NCBI GenBank assembly: GCA_964619955.1
Contig: CAZUJF010000008.1
Location: forward strand, 1-64,000
Source of the DNA: JACQFK01 sp964619955
GTDB lineage: Bacteria > Planctomycetota > MHYJ01 > JACPRB01
Direction of reading: 5' to 3'
Length of the DNA: 64,000 bases
Both the position numbers and the translations under genes were made by a program. The notes under the pieces are model-generated. The model had not been told where the DNA came from, made no database searches, and saw only the letters and a program-made list of their open reading frames with translations. Of the stretch, positions 8,172-16,383 are shown one piece after another. The first letter of the stretch is position 1, and every line of letters starts with the position of its first letter.

Positions 8172-9524
8172 TTATTTCTGAAGTCCCAGGGCTTTCCAGA
8201 ATCCCGTCTTGTCGCCCGCCTGGTAGAGGCCCAGCAGCGTCATCGCCAGGAACGAGACGATGAGGAACGCGGACCAGGCGGGCCCGCCGCGCAGGAAGTC
8301 CGGCACGCGCTTCCGGTAGTACAGCGCGGCGAAGCCCAGGAAGGGCAGCATGAGCGCCTGGGCGGTGCCGCCGATGGTCACGAGTTTCACCGGCTCGCCC
8401 ACCGTGAGGAAGAGCAGCAGCGTGAATCCCGCGATCCCCGCGATCGCGAACTTCACCGTCCTCATGCGCGACTCGGGCGTCGGATGTTTGAACGCCCCCA
8501 GGAGGCGGCCCAGGTCGGCGAAGAGCCGCGCATTGGACGCGGTCGACACGAAATAGGTGGAGTAGAGCACCATGAACGCGCCGACGAGGAAGACCCAGAC
8601 CCCGGGCGCGCCGAGGCTCTCGGTGTAGAGCAGCGCGAGCGTCTCGAAGGCCCGCTTGTCCTCCACGACGCGCCCCTGCCGGTGCAGGATCGCCGCGCCC
8701 AGCAGGTAGAACGCGATCGTGCCCGCCGTGTACACGACCATCGAGATCCAGGCGTCCCAGCGCATGACGCGCATCCAGCCCTCCGCTCGGGCCCGCCACT
8801 CGGGGCTCTCGTCGCGCGGGCCGCAGGCCTTCGCGTAGCCCTTCTCCAGGCACCAGATGGGATAGAACATGAGCTCCGCCGCGCCGACGCCGATGATGCC
8901 GAAGGTCATGAACGCCGTGCCGAGGTCCTTCGGGAACCCGAAGCGGAAGCCCTCCCCCAGATCCGCCCCCGTCACGCGCCGGGCGGTCCATTGGAGGCAG
9001 ACGACCGCCAGCAGGTTGCAGAGCGTGAAGAGCACGACCATGACGGTCGAGGCCTTTTCGACCAGCGCGTAGCGGCCCACCAGCAGCAGCACCGCGCAGG
9101 AGACGGCGGCGGCGACCGCCCAGGGCCAGACCAGCCCCTGCGCCCCGGCGAAGAGCTTCGCCACCCCGCCCACCATGCCCGCCATCTGGCAGAGCGTGCC
9201 GAGATACATGATGAACCAGAACCAGACCGCCCAGCGGACCCCGGCCCTCGGGCCCGGGAGGCGGTCGAGCATCTCCAGGCTGCCGATGCCCTCGGACAGC
9301 GCGTAGCGGCCGAGCTCGACCTGCACGAAGACCTTGATGAAACAGCCGAGGATGATGAACCAGAGCAGCGTGAACCCGGTCTCGGAGCCCAGCTTCGTGG
9401 TCGCGATGAGCTCGCCCGTCCCGACGATGTTCGCCGTGAGGATGAGGCCCGGGCCGACGGAGCGCAGGATGCCCCAGGGGGTCCGGGGGGGATCCTGGAT
9501 CGGGGAGGAGGTCTCGCTCGTCAT
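8172..9524 (-). CDS. Nramp-fold transporter lacking the metal-binding motifs
   Basis: A 450-residue protein with about 11 membrane helices and the start GPGLILTANIVGTGELIATTKLG. In Nramp metal transporters helix 1 carries DPGN and helix 6 carries MPH; here these positions read VGTGEL and MFYP. The fold is kept but the Asp, Asn, Met and His that bind Mn or Fe are not evident, so a divalent metal is an unlikely substrate. It is the first gene of an operon with fuconate dehydratase, so a sugar acid or a related organic substrate is a reasonable inference. A general database label of Nramp divalent metal transporter would be misleading. Confidence 0.7.
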   Translation of the reverse strand: MTSETSSPIQDPPRTPWGILRSVGPGLILTANIVGTGELIATTKLGSETGFTLLWFIILGCFIKVFVQVELGRYALSEGIGSLEMLDRLPGPRAGVRWAVWFWFIMYLGTLCQMAGMVGGVAKLFAGAQGLVWPWAVAAAVSCAVLLLVGRYALVEKASTVMVVLFTLCNLLAVVCLQWTARRVTGADLGEGFRFGFPKDLGTAFMTFGIIGVGAAELMFYPIWCLEKGYAKACGPRDESPEWRARAEGWMRVMRWDAWISMVVYTAGTIAFYLLGAAILHRQGRVVEDKRAFETLALLYTESLGAPGVWVFLVGAFMVLYSTYFVSTASNARLFADLGRLLGAFKHPTPESRMRTVKFAIAGIAGFTLLLFLTVGEPVKLVTIGGTAQALMLPFLGFAALYYRKRVPDFLRGGPAWSAFLIVSFLAMTLLGLYQAGDKTGFWKALGLQK

Positions 9525-9594
9525 GGGTCGCCGCCATTGAAGCCGGAAAGAGGAATGAAGAATAGAGAATTAAGAAAGCGGGCTCCCCATACGG

Positions 9595-9600
9595 TATTAT
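9595..9600 (+). promoter_or_regulatory. -10 box of the cupredoxin operon (likely leaderless)
   Basis: TATTAT ends 8 bases before the ATG at 9609. There is no Shine-Dalgarno between them. On the minus strand TATTCT (9564-9559) could serve the divergent Nramp-like operon. Confidence 0.5.
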
Positions 9601-9608
9601 GGGCCCTC

Positions 9609-10295
9609 ATGTCCACCTTGCTGCTGCTCCTGCTGGCCCTCCCCCAGGACCGGGGTGCCGACGTCACGGGCACCGTGAACGCCGTCGAGGGGGCCGCCCA
9701 GAAGAAACTCCGCGCCCGCATCAAGTACGCGGGCCCCGGCATCAACGAGCGGAAGGAGCCGGACCCCTCGCCCGCGGTGCTCTGGATCGAGGGCGCCCCG
9801 GCGGCCCCCGCGCCCGCGGTCCGGAGCGAGATCCGCCAGGAGGGCCTGGAATTCCGCCCGCGCGTCCTGGCCGTCACGGCCGGCAGCACCGTCTCGTTTC
9901 CCAACGGCGACAACCTGACGCACAACGTGTTCTCCTATTCGAAATCCAAGCGCTTCGACCTGGGACGCTACGCGAAGGGACAGACCAAGGAGGTCCTCTT
10001 CGACGCGAAGGGCCTCGTCGACGTCCGCTGCGAGGTCCACGACCACATGCGCGCCGCCGTCCACGTCTTCGACCACCCGTGGTTCGCGACGGCCGCCGCC
10101 GACGGCACGTTCAAGATCTCCGGGGTGCCGGCGGGATCGTACACGCTCGTGACCTGGAAGGAGTTCTTCGATCCGGTGCGGACCGCGATCGAGGTGAAGG
10201 CCGGCGGGACGAAGGTCGACGTGACCCTGTCCCTGTCCGGGGACGCCCCGGAGGGGCGCCCGCTGCCGCTCTCCGCCTGCTGCGACGCCCGGTGA
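9609..10295 (+). CDS. Exported cupredoxin-like protein with C-terminal beta-sandwich
   Basis: A 228-residue protein with a short signal sequence (MSTLLLLLLALPQ). Residues about 75-155 look like a plastocyanin-type cupredoxin: AGSTVSFPNGD, His105 in NLTHNVFS, and the second ligand cluster Cys141, His144 and Met147 in RCEVHDHM. Residues about 160-205 (GTFKISGVPAGSYTLVTWKE) resemble the carboxypeptidase regulatory or rhamnogalacturonan lyase beta-sandwich often fused after such domains. It should bind copper in the periplasm. It leads an operon with a membrane cyclase (GTGA overlap) and an outer-membrane barrel, which suggests envelope redox or metal sensing. Confidence 0.8.
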   Translation: MSTLLLLLLALPQDRGADVTGTVNAVEGAAQKKLRARIKYAGPGINERKEPDPSPAVLWIEGAPAAPAPAVRSEIRQEGLEFRPRVLAVTAGSTVSFPNGDNLTHNVFSYSKSKRFDLGRYAKGQTKEVLFDAKGLVDVRCEVHDHMRAAVHVFDHPWFATAAADGTFKISGVPAGSYTLVTWKEFFDPVRTAIEVKAGGTKVDVTLSLSGDAPEGRPLPLSACCDAR

Positions 10296-11881
10296 AATTC
10301 AGAGCCAAGATCTTCCTCTCCGTCCTCCTCCCCGCCTGCGCCCTCGTGGCCGCGGCGGCGGGGTCGGCGATCGCGACCCTCACGTCGCGGGCGGAGGAGC
10401 AGGCGCGCGAGGAGCTCGAGCGCACCCACACGGCCCTGCTCGGCGTGCTGCGCGAGCAGCTGGTCCAGCTGCAGACGCTCGGGGCGCCGTTCTCCGGGCC
10501 GCGCTTCGACGCCGCCATCTCCGAGGCGGCGGCCTCGGGGGACGTCGCGGCGGTGCGGGAGGCCATCGAGTTCCAGTTCGGCGCGCTCAAGATCGACCCG
10601 GATTTCTACGAGGTGCGCACGCTGAAGGGGGACCCGCTCCTCCGGCATCTCCGGAAGCCGGGGGTGAAGGCGCCCCCCATGCAGGGCTGGATCCGGGAAC
10701 GGCCCGTCGCGCTCACCGACTTCGACGGCGAACCCTTCCTGGCCCTGCGCTTCGAGCACGAGAAGGGCTACTTCGTCTTCGGGAAGGCCCTCAAGGACCT
10801 GCTCCGCGCCCTCGCGCGCGATTTCGCCGTGGAGATCGCCCTGGTGCGGGACGGCGCCGCCGTCTTCCGGACCCTCGAGGCCTGGACCCCGGCGTCCGGG
10901 ACGGAGGGCGGCCTCTCCCTCGCCGGCGCCCGCTGGCTCGCCGAGTCGCGGCGCCCGCCCGATTCCGAGTTCGGCGCGGTCGTGCTGCTCAAGTCCATGG
11001 GGGGCGTGGACGCGCAGCGCCGCGGCGTGCTCTTCTCGGGCGGGGCGGCCCTGCTGGCGGCGATCCTGGTGGCCGCCCTCGTGAGCGCCGGCATCTCCCA
11101 GGGCGTGTCGCGCCCCGTCGAGGCCCTCGTCGCCGCCGCCCGCCGCATCGCGGAAGGGGACTACTCGAAGCCCGTCGAGATCCGCGGCCGCGACGAGATC
11201 GGGCGCCTGGGGGCGGCGTTCAACGAGATGACCGACGGCCTCCGCAAGCGGCAGGAGATCATGAACAAGACGCTGTCCCCCGAGGTCGCCGAGGAGTTCC
11301 TCAAGGGCACGGAGCGCGGCAACGGGGAGCGGCGCGTGATCTCCATCGTCTTCATGGACATCCGCGGCTACACGAGCGGCACCGAGGGCATGGACCCCGA
11401 GGACGTCATGGACATGCTCAACGAGCTCATGGATCTGCTCGCCAGCGCCATCGAACGCAACGGCGGCGTCGTCAACAAGTTCCTCGGCGACGGGCTCATG
11501 GCCATGTTCGGGGCGCCCAGGGCCGTCGAGGACCACGCCCTGCGCGCGGTGAAGGCGGCCATCGAGATGCAGCGCTGGATGGAGCGCTGGAACCAGCGGC
11601 GCACCGCCCGCGGTCTGCCGCTCTTCTTCAGCGGCATCGGCATCAACACCGGCGTCGCCGTGCTCGGCAAGGTCGGCGCCCGGAACCGCCTGGAGTACAC
11701 GGTCCTGGGCGAGGAGGTGAACCTCGCCTCGCGCATCTGCGGCAAGGCCGCGCCCCGGCAGGTCCTGATCACCCGGCAGACCTGGGAGCACGTGAAGGAT
11801 CTCGTGAAGTCGCGCGAGCTGGAGCCCGTCAACGTGAAGGGTCTGAGTTACCCGATCGGAGTCTACGAGGTGCTGTCATGA
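10292..11881 (+). CDS. Membrane adenylate/guanylate cyclase with periplasmic sensor and HAMP
   Basis: A 529-residue class III nucleotide cyclase. Helix 1 is at about 7-30, a periplasmic sensor of about 210 residues follows, helix 2 is at about 244-268, HAMP is at 269-322 (PVEALVAAARRIAEGDYSKPV) and the catalytic domain is at about 345-529. Metal-binding aspartates are Asp356 (FMDIRGYT) and Asp400 (KFLGDGLMAMFG), and VNLASRI holds the transition-state Asn and Arg. The GTG start overlaps the stop of the cupredoxin gene and the stop overlaps the next ATG, so the three proteins are tightly coupled. Cyclic AMP is the likely product; cGMP cannot be excluded. Confidence 0.9.
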   Translation: MKFRAKIFLSVLLPACALVAAAAGSAIATLTSRAEEQAREELERTHTALLGVLREQLVQLQTLGAPFSGPRFDAAISEAAASGDVAAVREAIEFQFGALKIDPDFYEVRTLKGDPLLRHLRKPGVKAPPMQGWIRERPVALTDFDGEPFLALRFEHEKGYFVFGKALKDLLRALARDFAVEIALVRDGAAVFRTLEAWTPASGTEGGLSLAGARWLAESRRPPDSEFGAVVLLKSMGGVDAQRRGVLFSGGAALLAAILVAALVSAGISQGVSRPVEALVAAARRIAEGDYSKPVEIRGRDEIGRLGAAFNEMTDGLRKRQEIMNKTLSPEVAEEFLKGTERGNGERRVISIVFMDIRGYTSGTEGMDPEDVMDMLNELMDLLASAIERNGGVVNKFLGDGLMAMFGAPRAVEDHALRAVKAAIEMQRWMERWNQRRTARGLPLFFSGIGINTGVAVLGKVGARNRLEYTVLGEEVNLASRICGKAAPRQVLITRQTWEHVKDLVKSRELEPVNVKGLSYPIGVYEVLS

Positions 11882-13137
11882 ACCTGTTGATCGGCCTGCT
11901 GTTCGCGCTCGCGCCGCAGGAGGGGGAGGGTCCGGGCACGCCGGCGGACTGGGCGCGCGCCCTGGACGAACTGGATCTCTCGCTGTCGCTGGGGGACTTC
12001 ACGGCGGAGTTCGGCGGGGAGCTGTCCCTCGAGCTGCTCGTCTTCGACCAGGAGTCGCCGGGGCTCACCCTCGAGGATGCGCCGCTGCGCTCGGACCACT
12101 ACCACCGCACCCGCTGGGAGGACAGCCCCGAGATCGTGGCGCGCCTGAAGCTCTTCCTCGACGGGACGTACGGGCGCTGGCTGACCTGGTTCGTCGAGGG
12201 GCGGGCGGACCGCGGGGCGCCGGCGATCGCGGACGAGGACTGGGGCGCGCGCTTCGAGCAGTACTGGGTGCGGCTGGAGCTGCCCGACGCCCCCTGGGCG
12301 CCGAAGCTCACGCTGGGCAAGTTCGCCGCCCCGATCGGCAACTTCCTGCCGCGCCACGAACCCTCGAAGAACCCGCTCGTCTCCATGCCGATCGCGTACG
12401 ACCACGTCACCTCGTTCGCGACGGTGGGCGACACCCCCGCGCAGCTGCGGGCCCGCCGCGACGCCCCGGACGTCAAGGACTGGCGGGTTCCGATCTGGCG
12501 CGAGGTCTACGGCACGGGCGCGATGCTCTCGGGCCAGGCCGGGACGCTGAGCTACGCGGCGGCGCTCATGAATTCCGCCCCGGCGACCTGGGCCGCCGAC
12601 TGGACGCTCCACGAGGGGGACTTCCGGGATCCGAACGTCTATCTGCGCATGGCCTGGGCCCTGCACCCGAGCACGACGCTGGGCGCGACCTGGTCGCGGG
12701 GCCCCTACGAGCGGCAGGATGCCGACGCCCTCCCCCGGGGCCGCGACGCCGGCGATTTCCCGCAGACCCTCGCGGGGGTCGACGTGCAGTATGGGTGGGG
12801 GGATCTCGACGTCTTCGCGGAGGCCTACTGGACGCGCTTCGACGCGCCCGCGACGGGCGAGATCGACCTCGTCACCTGGTACGTGGAAGGGAAGTACACG
12901 ATCCTGCCGGGCCTCTTCGGGGCGGCGCGGGTCGGCCAGGTGCAGTTCGGGGACGTGCGCGACGCCTCGGGCGAATTGCATCAGTGGGACCGCAACGTCA
13001 CGAGGGTGGAGTTCGGCGGCGGCTACTTCTTCACGAAGAACCTCTTCCTCAAGAGCGGGGTGGAACTGAATTACACCCACGGCGGACGGGAGCCGCACGA
13101 CACCCTCTGGATGACCCAGTGGGTGCTGGCGTTCTGA
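11878..13137 (+). CDS. Outer-membrane beta-barrel (porin-like) protein
   Basis: A 419-residue protein with a short signal sequence (MNLLIGLLFALAPQ), many alternating amphipathic strands (WLTWFVEGRADRG, LTLGKFAAPIGNF, YVEGKYTILPGLFGAARVGQV, NLFLKSGVELNYTHGG) and a terminal aromatic Phe, all typical of BAM-inserted barrels. It resembles porins of the phosphate-selective or carbohydrate type, but the exact family is not clear. The start overlaps the cyclase stop (ATGA). Being the last gene in the cupredoxin-cyclase operon, it could admit a copper-related or organic ligand sensed by that pathway; this is inference. Confidence 0.7.
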   Translation: MNLLIGLLFALAPQEGEGPGTPADWARALDELDLSLSLGDFTAEFGGELSLELLVFDQESPGLTLEDAPLRSDHYHRTRWEDSPEIVARLKLFLDGTYGRWLTWFVEGRADRGAPAIADEDWGARFEQYWVRLELPDAPWAPKLTLGKFAAPIGNFLPRHEPSKNPLVSMPIAYDHVTSFATVGDTPAQLRARRDAPDVKDWRVPIWREVYGTGAMLSGQAGTLSYAAALMNSAPATWAADWTLHEGDFRDPNVYLRMAWALHPSTTLGATWSRGPYERQDADALPRGRDAGDFPQTLAGVDVQYGWGDLDVFAEAYWTRFDAPATGEIDLVTWYVEGKYTILPGLFGAARVGQVQFGDVRDASGELHQWDRNVTRVEFGGGYFFTKNLFLKSGVELNYTHGGREPHDTLWMTQWVLAF

Positions 13138-13225
13138 TTTTCCCCCGTCCGGGGATTCCCGCGTTAAACTGTATCCGGGCCCGCCGTGGCGGCGGGGTGG
13201 GGCCTTTCACGACAAGGGAGGAATC

Positions 13226-14113
13226 ATGCGCGTCCTGACTCGCGGCGACCTGGACGGACTCACGGCGACGGTGCTCATCAGCATCGCGGAAAAGATCACC
13301 GAGGTGAAATTCGCCCATCCCAAGGACGTGCAGGACGGACGCGTCCCCTGCGACGCCGAGGACGTCGTCGTCAACCTCCCCTACGTCAAGGGCTGCGGCC
13401 TCTGGTTCGACCACCACGTCTCCGAGGAGTCGAAGCTCGCGGGGATCGGGGCCTTCAAGGGCAGCTTCAAGGTCGCGCCCAGCGCGGCCCGGGTCGTCTA
13501 CGACTACTACAAGCGCCCCGAATTCGAGAAGTACAGGGACCTGCTCGTCGAGACGGACAAGCTCGACGCCGCGCAGCTGACCCAGGCGGACGTCACGGAC
13601 CCGAAGGGCTGGATCCTGCTGGGCTACACGCTCGACCCCCGCACGGGGCTCGGCCCCGAGTTCCAGAAGTACTTCCGCTGGCTGGTCGAGTACATCAAGG
13701 AGGTCCCCCTCGAGAAGATCCTGCAGCATCCCGAGGTGAAGAAGCGGGTGGACCGCGTCCTCCAGGAGCAGGCGGAGTTCAAGAACCTGCTGCAGGCCAA
13801 CACGAAGGCGGACGGCACCGTCGTCGTCACGGATTTCCGCGCGGTCAAGAACGCGCCGGTCGGGAACCGCTTCCTCGTCTACACGCTCTATCCCCAGTGC
13901 AACGTCGAGGTCCGCATCTTCCGCGGCAAGGAGGGGAAGACCGTCAACGTCGCGATCGGCCACTCGATCTTCAACCGCACCTGCAAGCTGAGCGCGGGCG
14001 ACCTCTGCGCGGAGCTGGGCGGCGGCGGCCACCACGGCGCGGGCACCTGCCAGCTGCCGATCGAGACCGCGGAGGCCCAGATCAAGGACGTCATCGCGCG
14101 GCTGAAGAAATAG
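13226..14113 (+). CDS. DHH-family phosphoesterase
   Basis: A 295-residue hydrolase of the DHH/DHHA1 group (exopolyphosphatase-like, oligoribonuclease-like). Metal-binding motifs are GDLDGLTA near residue 7, FDHHV near residue 67 and the DHHA1 signature GGGGHHGAGT near residue 270. The canonical DHH is present. It is shorter than NrnA or RecJ, and the substrate may be a cyclic dinucleotide, nanoRNA or polyphosphate; this cannot be settled from sequence. A GGGAGG ribosome-binding site lies before the ATG. It stands alone after the cyclase operon, but proximity to a cyclic nucleotide synthase is notable. Confidence 0.85.
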   Translation: MRVLTRGDLDGLTATVLISIAEKITEVKFAHPKDVQDGRVPCDAEDVVVNLPYVKGCGLWFDHHVSEESKLAGIGAFKGSFKVAPSAARVVYDYYKRPEFEKYRDLLVETDKLDAAQLTQADVTDPKGWILLGYTLDPRTGLGPEFQKYFRWLVEYIKEVPLEKILQHPEVKKRVDRVLQEQAEFKNLLQANTKADGTVVVTDFRAVKNAPVGNRFLVYTLYPQCNVEVRIFRGKEGKTVNVAIGHSIFNRTCKLSAGDLCAELGGGGHHGAGTCQLPIETAEAQIKDVIARLKK

Positions 14114-14131
14114 CCGGGGGCCGGACGTCCC

Positions 14132-15607
14132 TCAGGGCGCCGCTTCGAGGCGGAGCACCGTGACGGAGTGCGCCTTGAAGACGTAGGGGAACGCCGCGGC
14201 GGCCCCCTTCCAGGAGGAGCGCTCCAGGGTCACCCGGGGCTCGGGGGCGTCCTGGAAGGAATGCCAGAGGGGTTTCCGGTCCGCGACGTCGTTGTGGCTC
14301 GTCAGCGCCGGGCCGTTCAGCACGAGCACCTCGGCCTCCGGCCCGGGCGTGAAGCCCGCCAGCGTCACCGCGACGTTCAGGTCGTCCTTCTCGTGCCGGT
14401 TGATGACCATGAGCTGCAGGGCCTTCCCGTCCTCGCTTCGCGTCGCGTGCGCGGCGAGGTAAGGGACTTCGCCCTGGTAGTTGACGAGCGTGTTCCAGTC
14501 CTTCGTCGCGAAGGCCCCGCCGCCGGCGACGGCGCAGCGGAGCAGGCGGGGGCCCATCTCCCGGCTCCAGAGGCGCAGCGCGTGCGCGATCGGTCGTACC
14601 GTGCGTCCGTTCCAGGTCTCCGTGGGCCAGTCCTTCGGATGCTCCTGCTCCCAGCCGGGGATGAGCCCGCAGGCGTGCTCCTGCAGGTTGTACTGCATCG
14701 CGGCCCGGACGCCGCCCCTCGCCAGCTCCCCGAGCACGTCGGCCGCGAAGAGGGCGGTCGCCAGCGTCTGGATCCCGCCCACCTCCGGCCAGGGCGGGCC
14801 GTTCCATTCCCAGTAGTGGATCTCGATCGCGTCCGCCTTCTCGGGCGCCTCGCGCCGGAAGATCTCCCGGATCTTCCGGAGATGCTCCGCCACCAGCAGC
14901 GACCCGCCGAGGATGCGCTTCGGGTCGACCCCGGCCTTCGCGTCCCAGCGCCCCGTGTAGAAGTGGAAGTCGATGAAGTCGACCCACTCCTTCGCGCCCC
15001 GCAGCACGAAGCTGTCCCGGCCCTTGTCCGCCTGCTCCTCGATGTAGGGGCCGCCCCAGGCGATGCCGATCCGGATCTCCGGGTCCGCCCGTTTCATCGC
15101 GGGGGCGAAGCGCTTCACGAGGTCGACATAGGCCTCCCGGGCGACGCCGAACTCCCCCTGGAAGTAGGGCTCGTTGCCGAGGCACCAGTAGGATCCGCCC
15201 CGGCCGCGCGCCTTCGCCTCGGCGACCCAGCGCGCCGCCTCCTCCGGCGTGGACCCGTGGATCTTCGTCGTGAAGAACAGCTCCGCCTCCGCGTCGCGCG
15301 CCAGCCGGACGGCGGCGTCGAAGCGCGACAGCGACGAGGTCAGCGCCCGGCCGTTCCGCGTCATCACGCCGCCCGCCGCCCAGTCCCAGGTGTATCCGAA
15401 GTCGACCGAGTCGGGGTAGCGGAGGAGGGTGATGCCCGTCTCCCGGAGGAATTTCGGGATCCGGGCGTCCGATTCCATGTTCTGCCGCAGCCCCGTCCCG
15501 AAGAGGCGCCTCGGGATCCGGACGGCCTCCCCGCGCGCGTCGACCGTGAGGCTCTGGGCCTCCGCCGCGGCGGAGAGGAGGAGCAGGAGCAGCGTCGTTC
15601 TCGTCAT
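14132..15607 (-). CDS. Secreted clan GH-A glycoside hydrolase, arabinofuranosidase-like
   Basis: A 491-residue exported enzyme (signal peptide TTLLLLLLSAAAEAQ). The barrel carries WCLGNEPYF with the likely acid/base Glu after Asn, and EIHYWEWNG with the likely nucleophile Glu, an arrangement like GH51 and GH39 retaining enzymes; a C-terminal beta domain follows at about 380-490. The specificity is not certain; alpha-L-arabinofuranosidase is the best guess. The start was taken at the ATG at 15607; a GTG at 15610 directly precedes it. It diverges from the YHS-like gene across a 125-base region with a palindromic operator candidate. Confidence 0.7.
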   Translation of the reverse strand: MTRTTLLLLLLSAAAEAQSLTVDARGEAVRIPRRLFGTGLRQNMESDARIPKFLRETGITLLRYPDSVDFGYTWDWAAGGVMTRNGRALTSSLSRFDAAVRLARDAEAELFFTTKIHGSTPEEAARWVAEAKARGRGGSYWCLGNEPYFQGEFGVAREAYVDLVKRFAPAMKRADPEIRIGIAWGGPYIEEQADKGRDSFVLRGAKEWVDFIDFHFYTGRWDAKAGVDPKRILGGSLLVAEHLRKIREIFRREAPEKADAIEIHYWEWNGPPWPEVGGIQTLATALFAADVLGELARGGVRAAMQYNLQEHACGLIPGWEQEHPKDWPTETWNGRTVRPIAHALRLWSREMGPRLLRCAVAGGGAFATKDWNTLVNYQGEVPYLAAHATRSEDGKALQLMVINRHEKDDLNVAVTLAGFTPGPEAEVLVLNGPALTSHNDVADRKPLWHSFQDAPEPRVTLERSSWKGAAAAFPYVFKAHSVTVLRLEAAP

Positions 15608-15661
15608 CACTCCGTGAGTGGGCGGGGAGGGGCGGAATGTAACCGCCGTCCGTCCTAATAA

Positions 15662-15676
15662 CGTAACCCGGTTACG
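15662..15676. promoter_or_regulatory. Palindromic operator candidate between divergent genes
   Basis: CGTAACC-C-GGTTACG has perfect 7-base arms around one central base. A further TGTAACCG half-site lies near 15638-15645. The form resembles LacI-family operators. It sits between the glycoside hydrolase and the YHS-like operon; a -10-like TATCTT for the latter is at 15698-15703. No LacI-type gene is in the window. Confidence 0.45.
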
Positions 15677-15732
15677 CGAGGGGGTCGAATGCGGCGTATC
15701 TTTAACGGGGGTGCGGAGGACGGACGGGACGC

Positions 15733-16383
15733 ATGAGGATGGGCCGGACGTGGCGATCCGCGGTGGTGCTCGCGTGGTGCGCGGCGGGGCTGCGTCCCGC
15801 CGGGTCCGGCGCGGGCGATCCGTACCCGCTTCCCGTCTGCGTGCTGCTCGGCACGGAGCTGGACGAAGGCGCGAAGGTGCTCGAGGTGGAGGGCCGGGAG
15901 GTCCGCCTTTGCTGCAAGGAGTGCGGCGACAAGTTCGCGCGCGAGAGCTTCGCGTGGCTGGAGGAGATCGACCGCCGCATCGTGGAGCAGCAGGGGCCCC
16001 GCTATCCCCTGACCACCTGTCTTCCGGACGGCAAGGTCCTGAAGGAGGGCGCCCTGAACTTCGTGTTCCGCAACCGGCTCTTCCGGGTCTGCGACGAGCT
16101 CTGCCGCCAGGCGGTCGAGCAGGGGCCGGAGGCGTCGTTCGCGAAACTCGACGAGGCGGTCGTCCGGAAGCAGAAGGCGGCCTATCCGCTGGGGACCTGC
16201 GTCGTCAGCGGGAAACCCCTGGGAGAGGCGGCCGTGGATCTCGTCGCGGCGAACCTGCTCCTTCGCCTCGCCGGCCCCGGGCAGGTCGAGGAGTTCCGGC
16301 GGACGCCCGGGCGACACATCGCGAAGCTGGAGGCGGAGCTCGAGAAACGCTCCAAGGCCTCCCGGCCCGGGAAGAAGCCATGA
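15733..16383 (+). CDS. Secreted protein with three YHS-like Cys repeats
   Basis: A 216-residue exported protein. It holds three copies of a motif near YPLxxCxxxGxxL (YPLPVCVLLGTEL, YPLTTCLPDGKVL, YPLGTCVVSGKPL), each followed by a short helix; after the first copy LCCKECGDKFARE supplies a Cys-rich YHS/TRASH-like metal site. Such proteins are frequent in planctomycetes and are thought to bind heavy metal ions, but no function is proved. The C-terminus is Lys-rich. The stop overlaps the ATG of the next gene (ATGA), beginning a three-gene operon with DUF5703. Confidence 0.7.
   Translation: MRMGRTWRSAVVLAWCAAGLRPAGSGAGDPYPLPVCVLLGTELDEGAKVLEVEGREVRLCCKECGDKFARESFAWLEEIDRRIVEQQGPRYPLTTCLPDGKVLKEGALNFVFRNRLFRVCDELCRQAVEQGPEASFAKLDEAVVRKQKAAYPLGTCVVSGKPLGEAAVDLVAANLLLRLAGPGQVEEFRRTPGRHIAKLEAELEKRSKASRPGKKP

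Noticed and set aside
6900..9608. Plus-strand frame upstream of the cupredoxin gene
   Set aside because: It is the shadow of the fuconate dehydratase and transporter genes and has no homology-like features.
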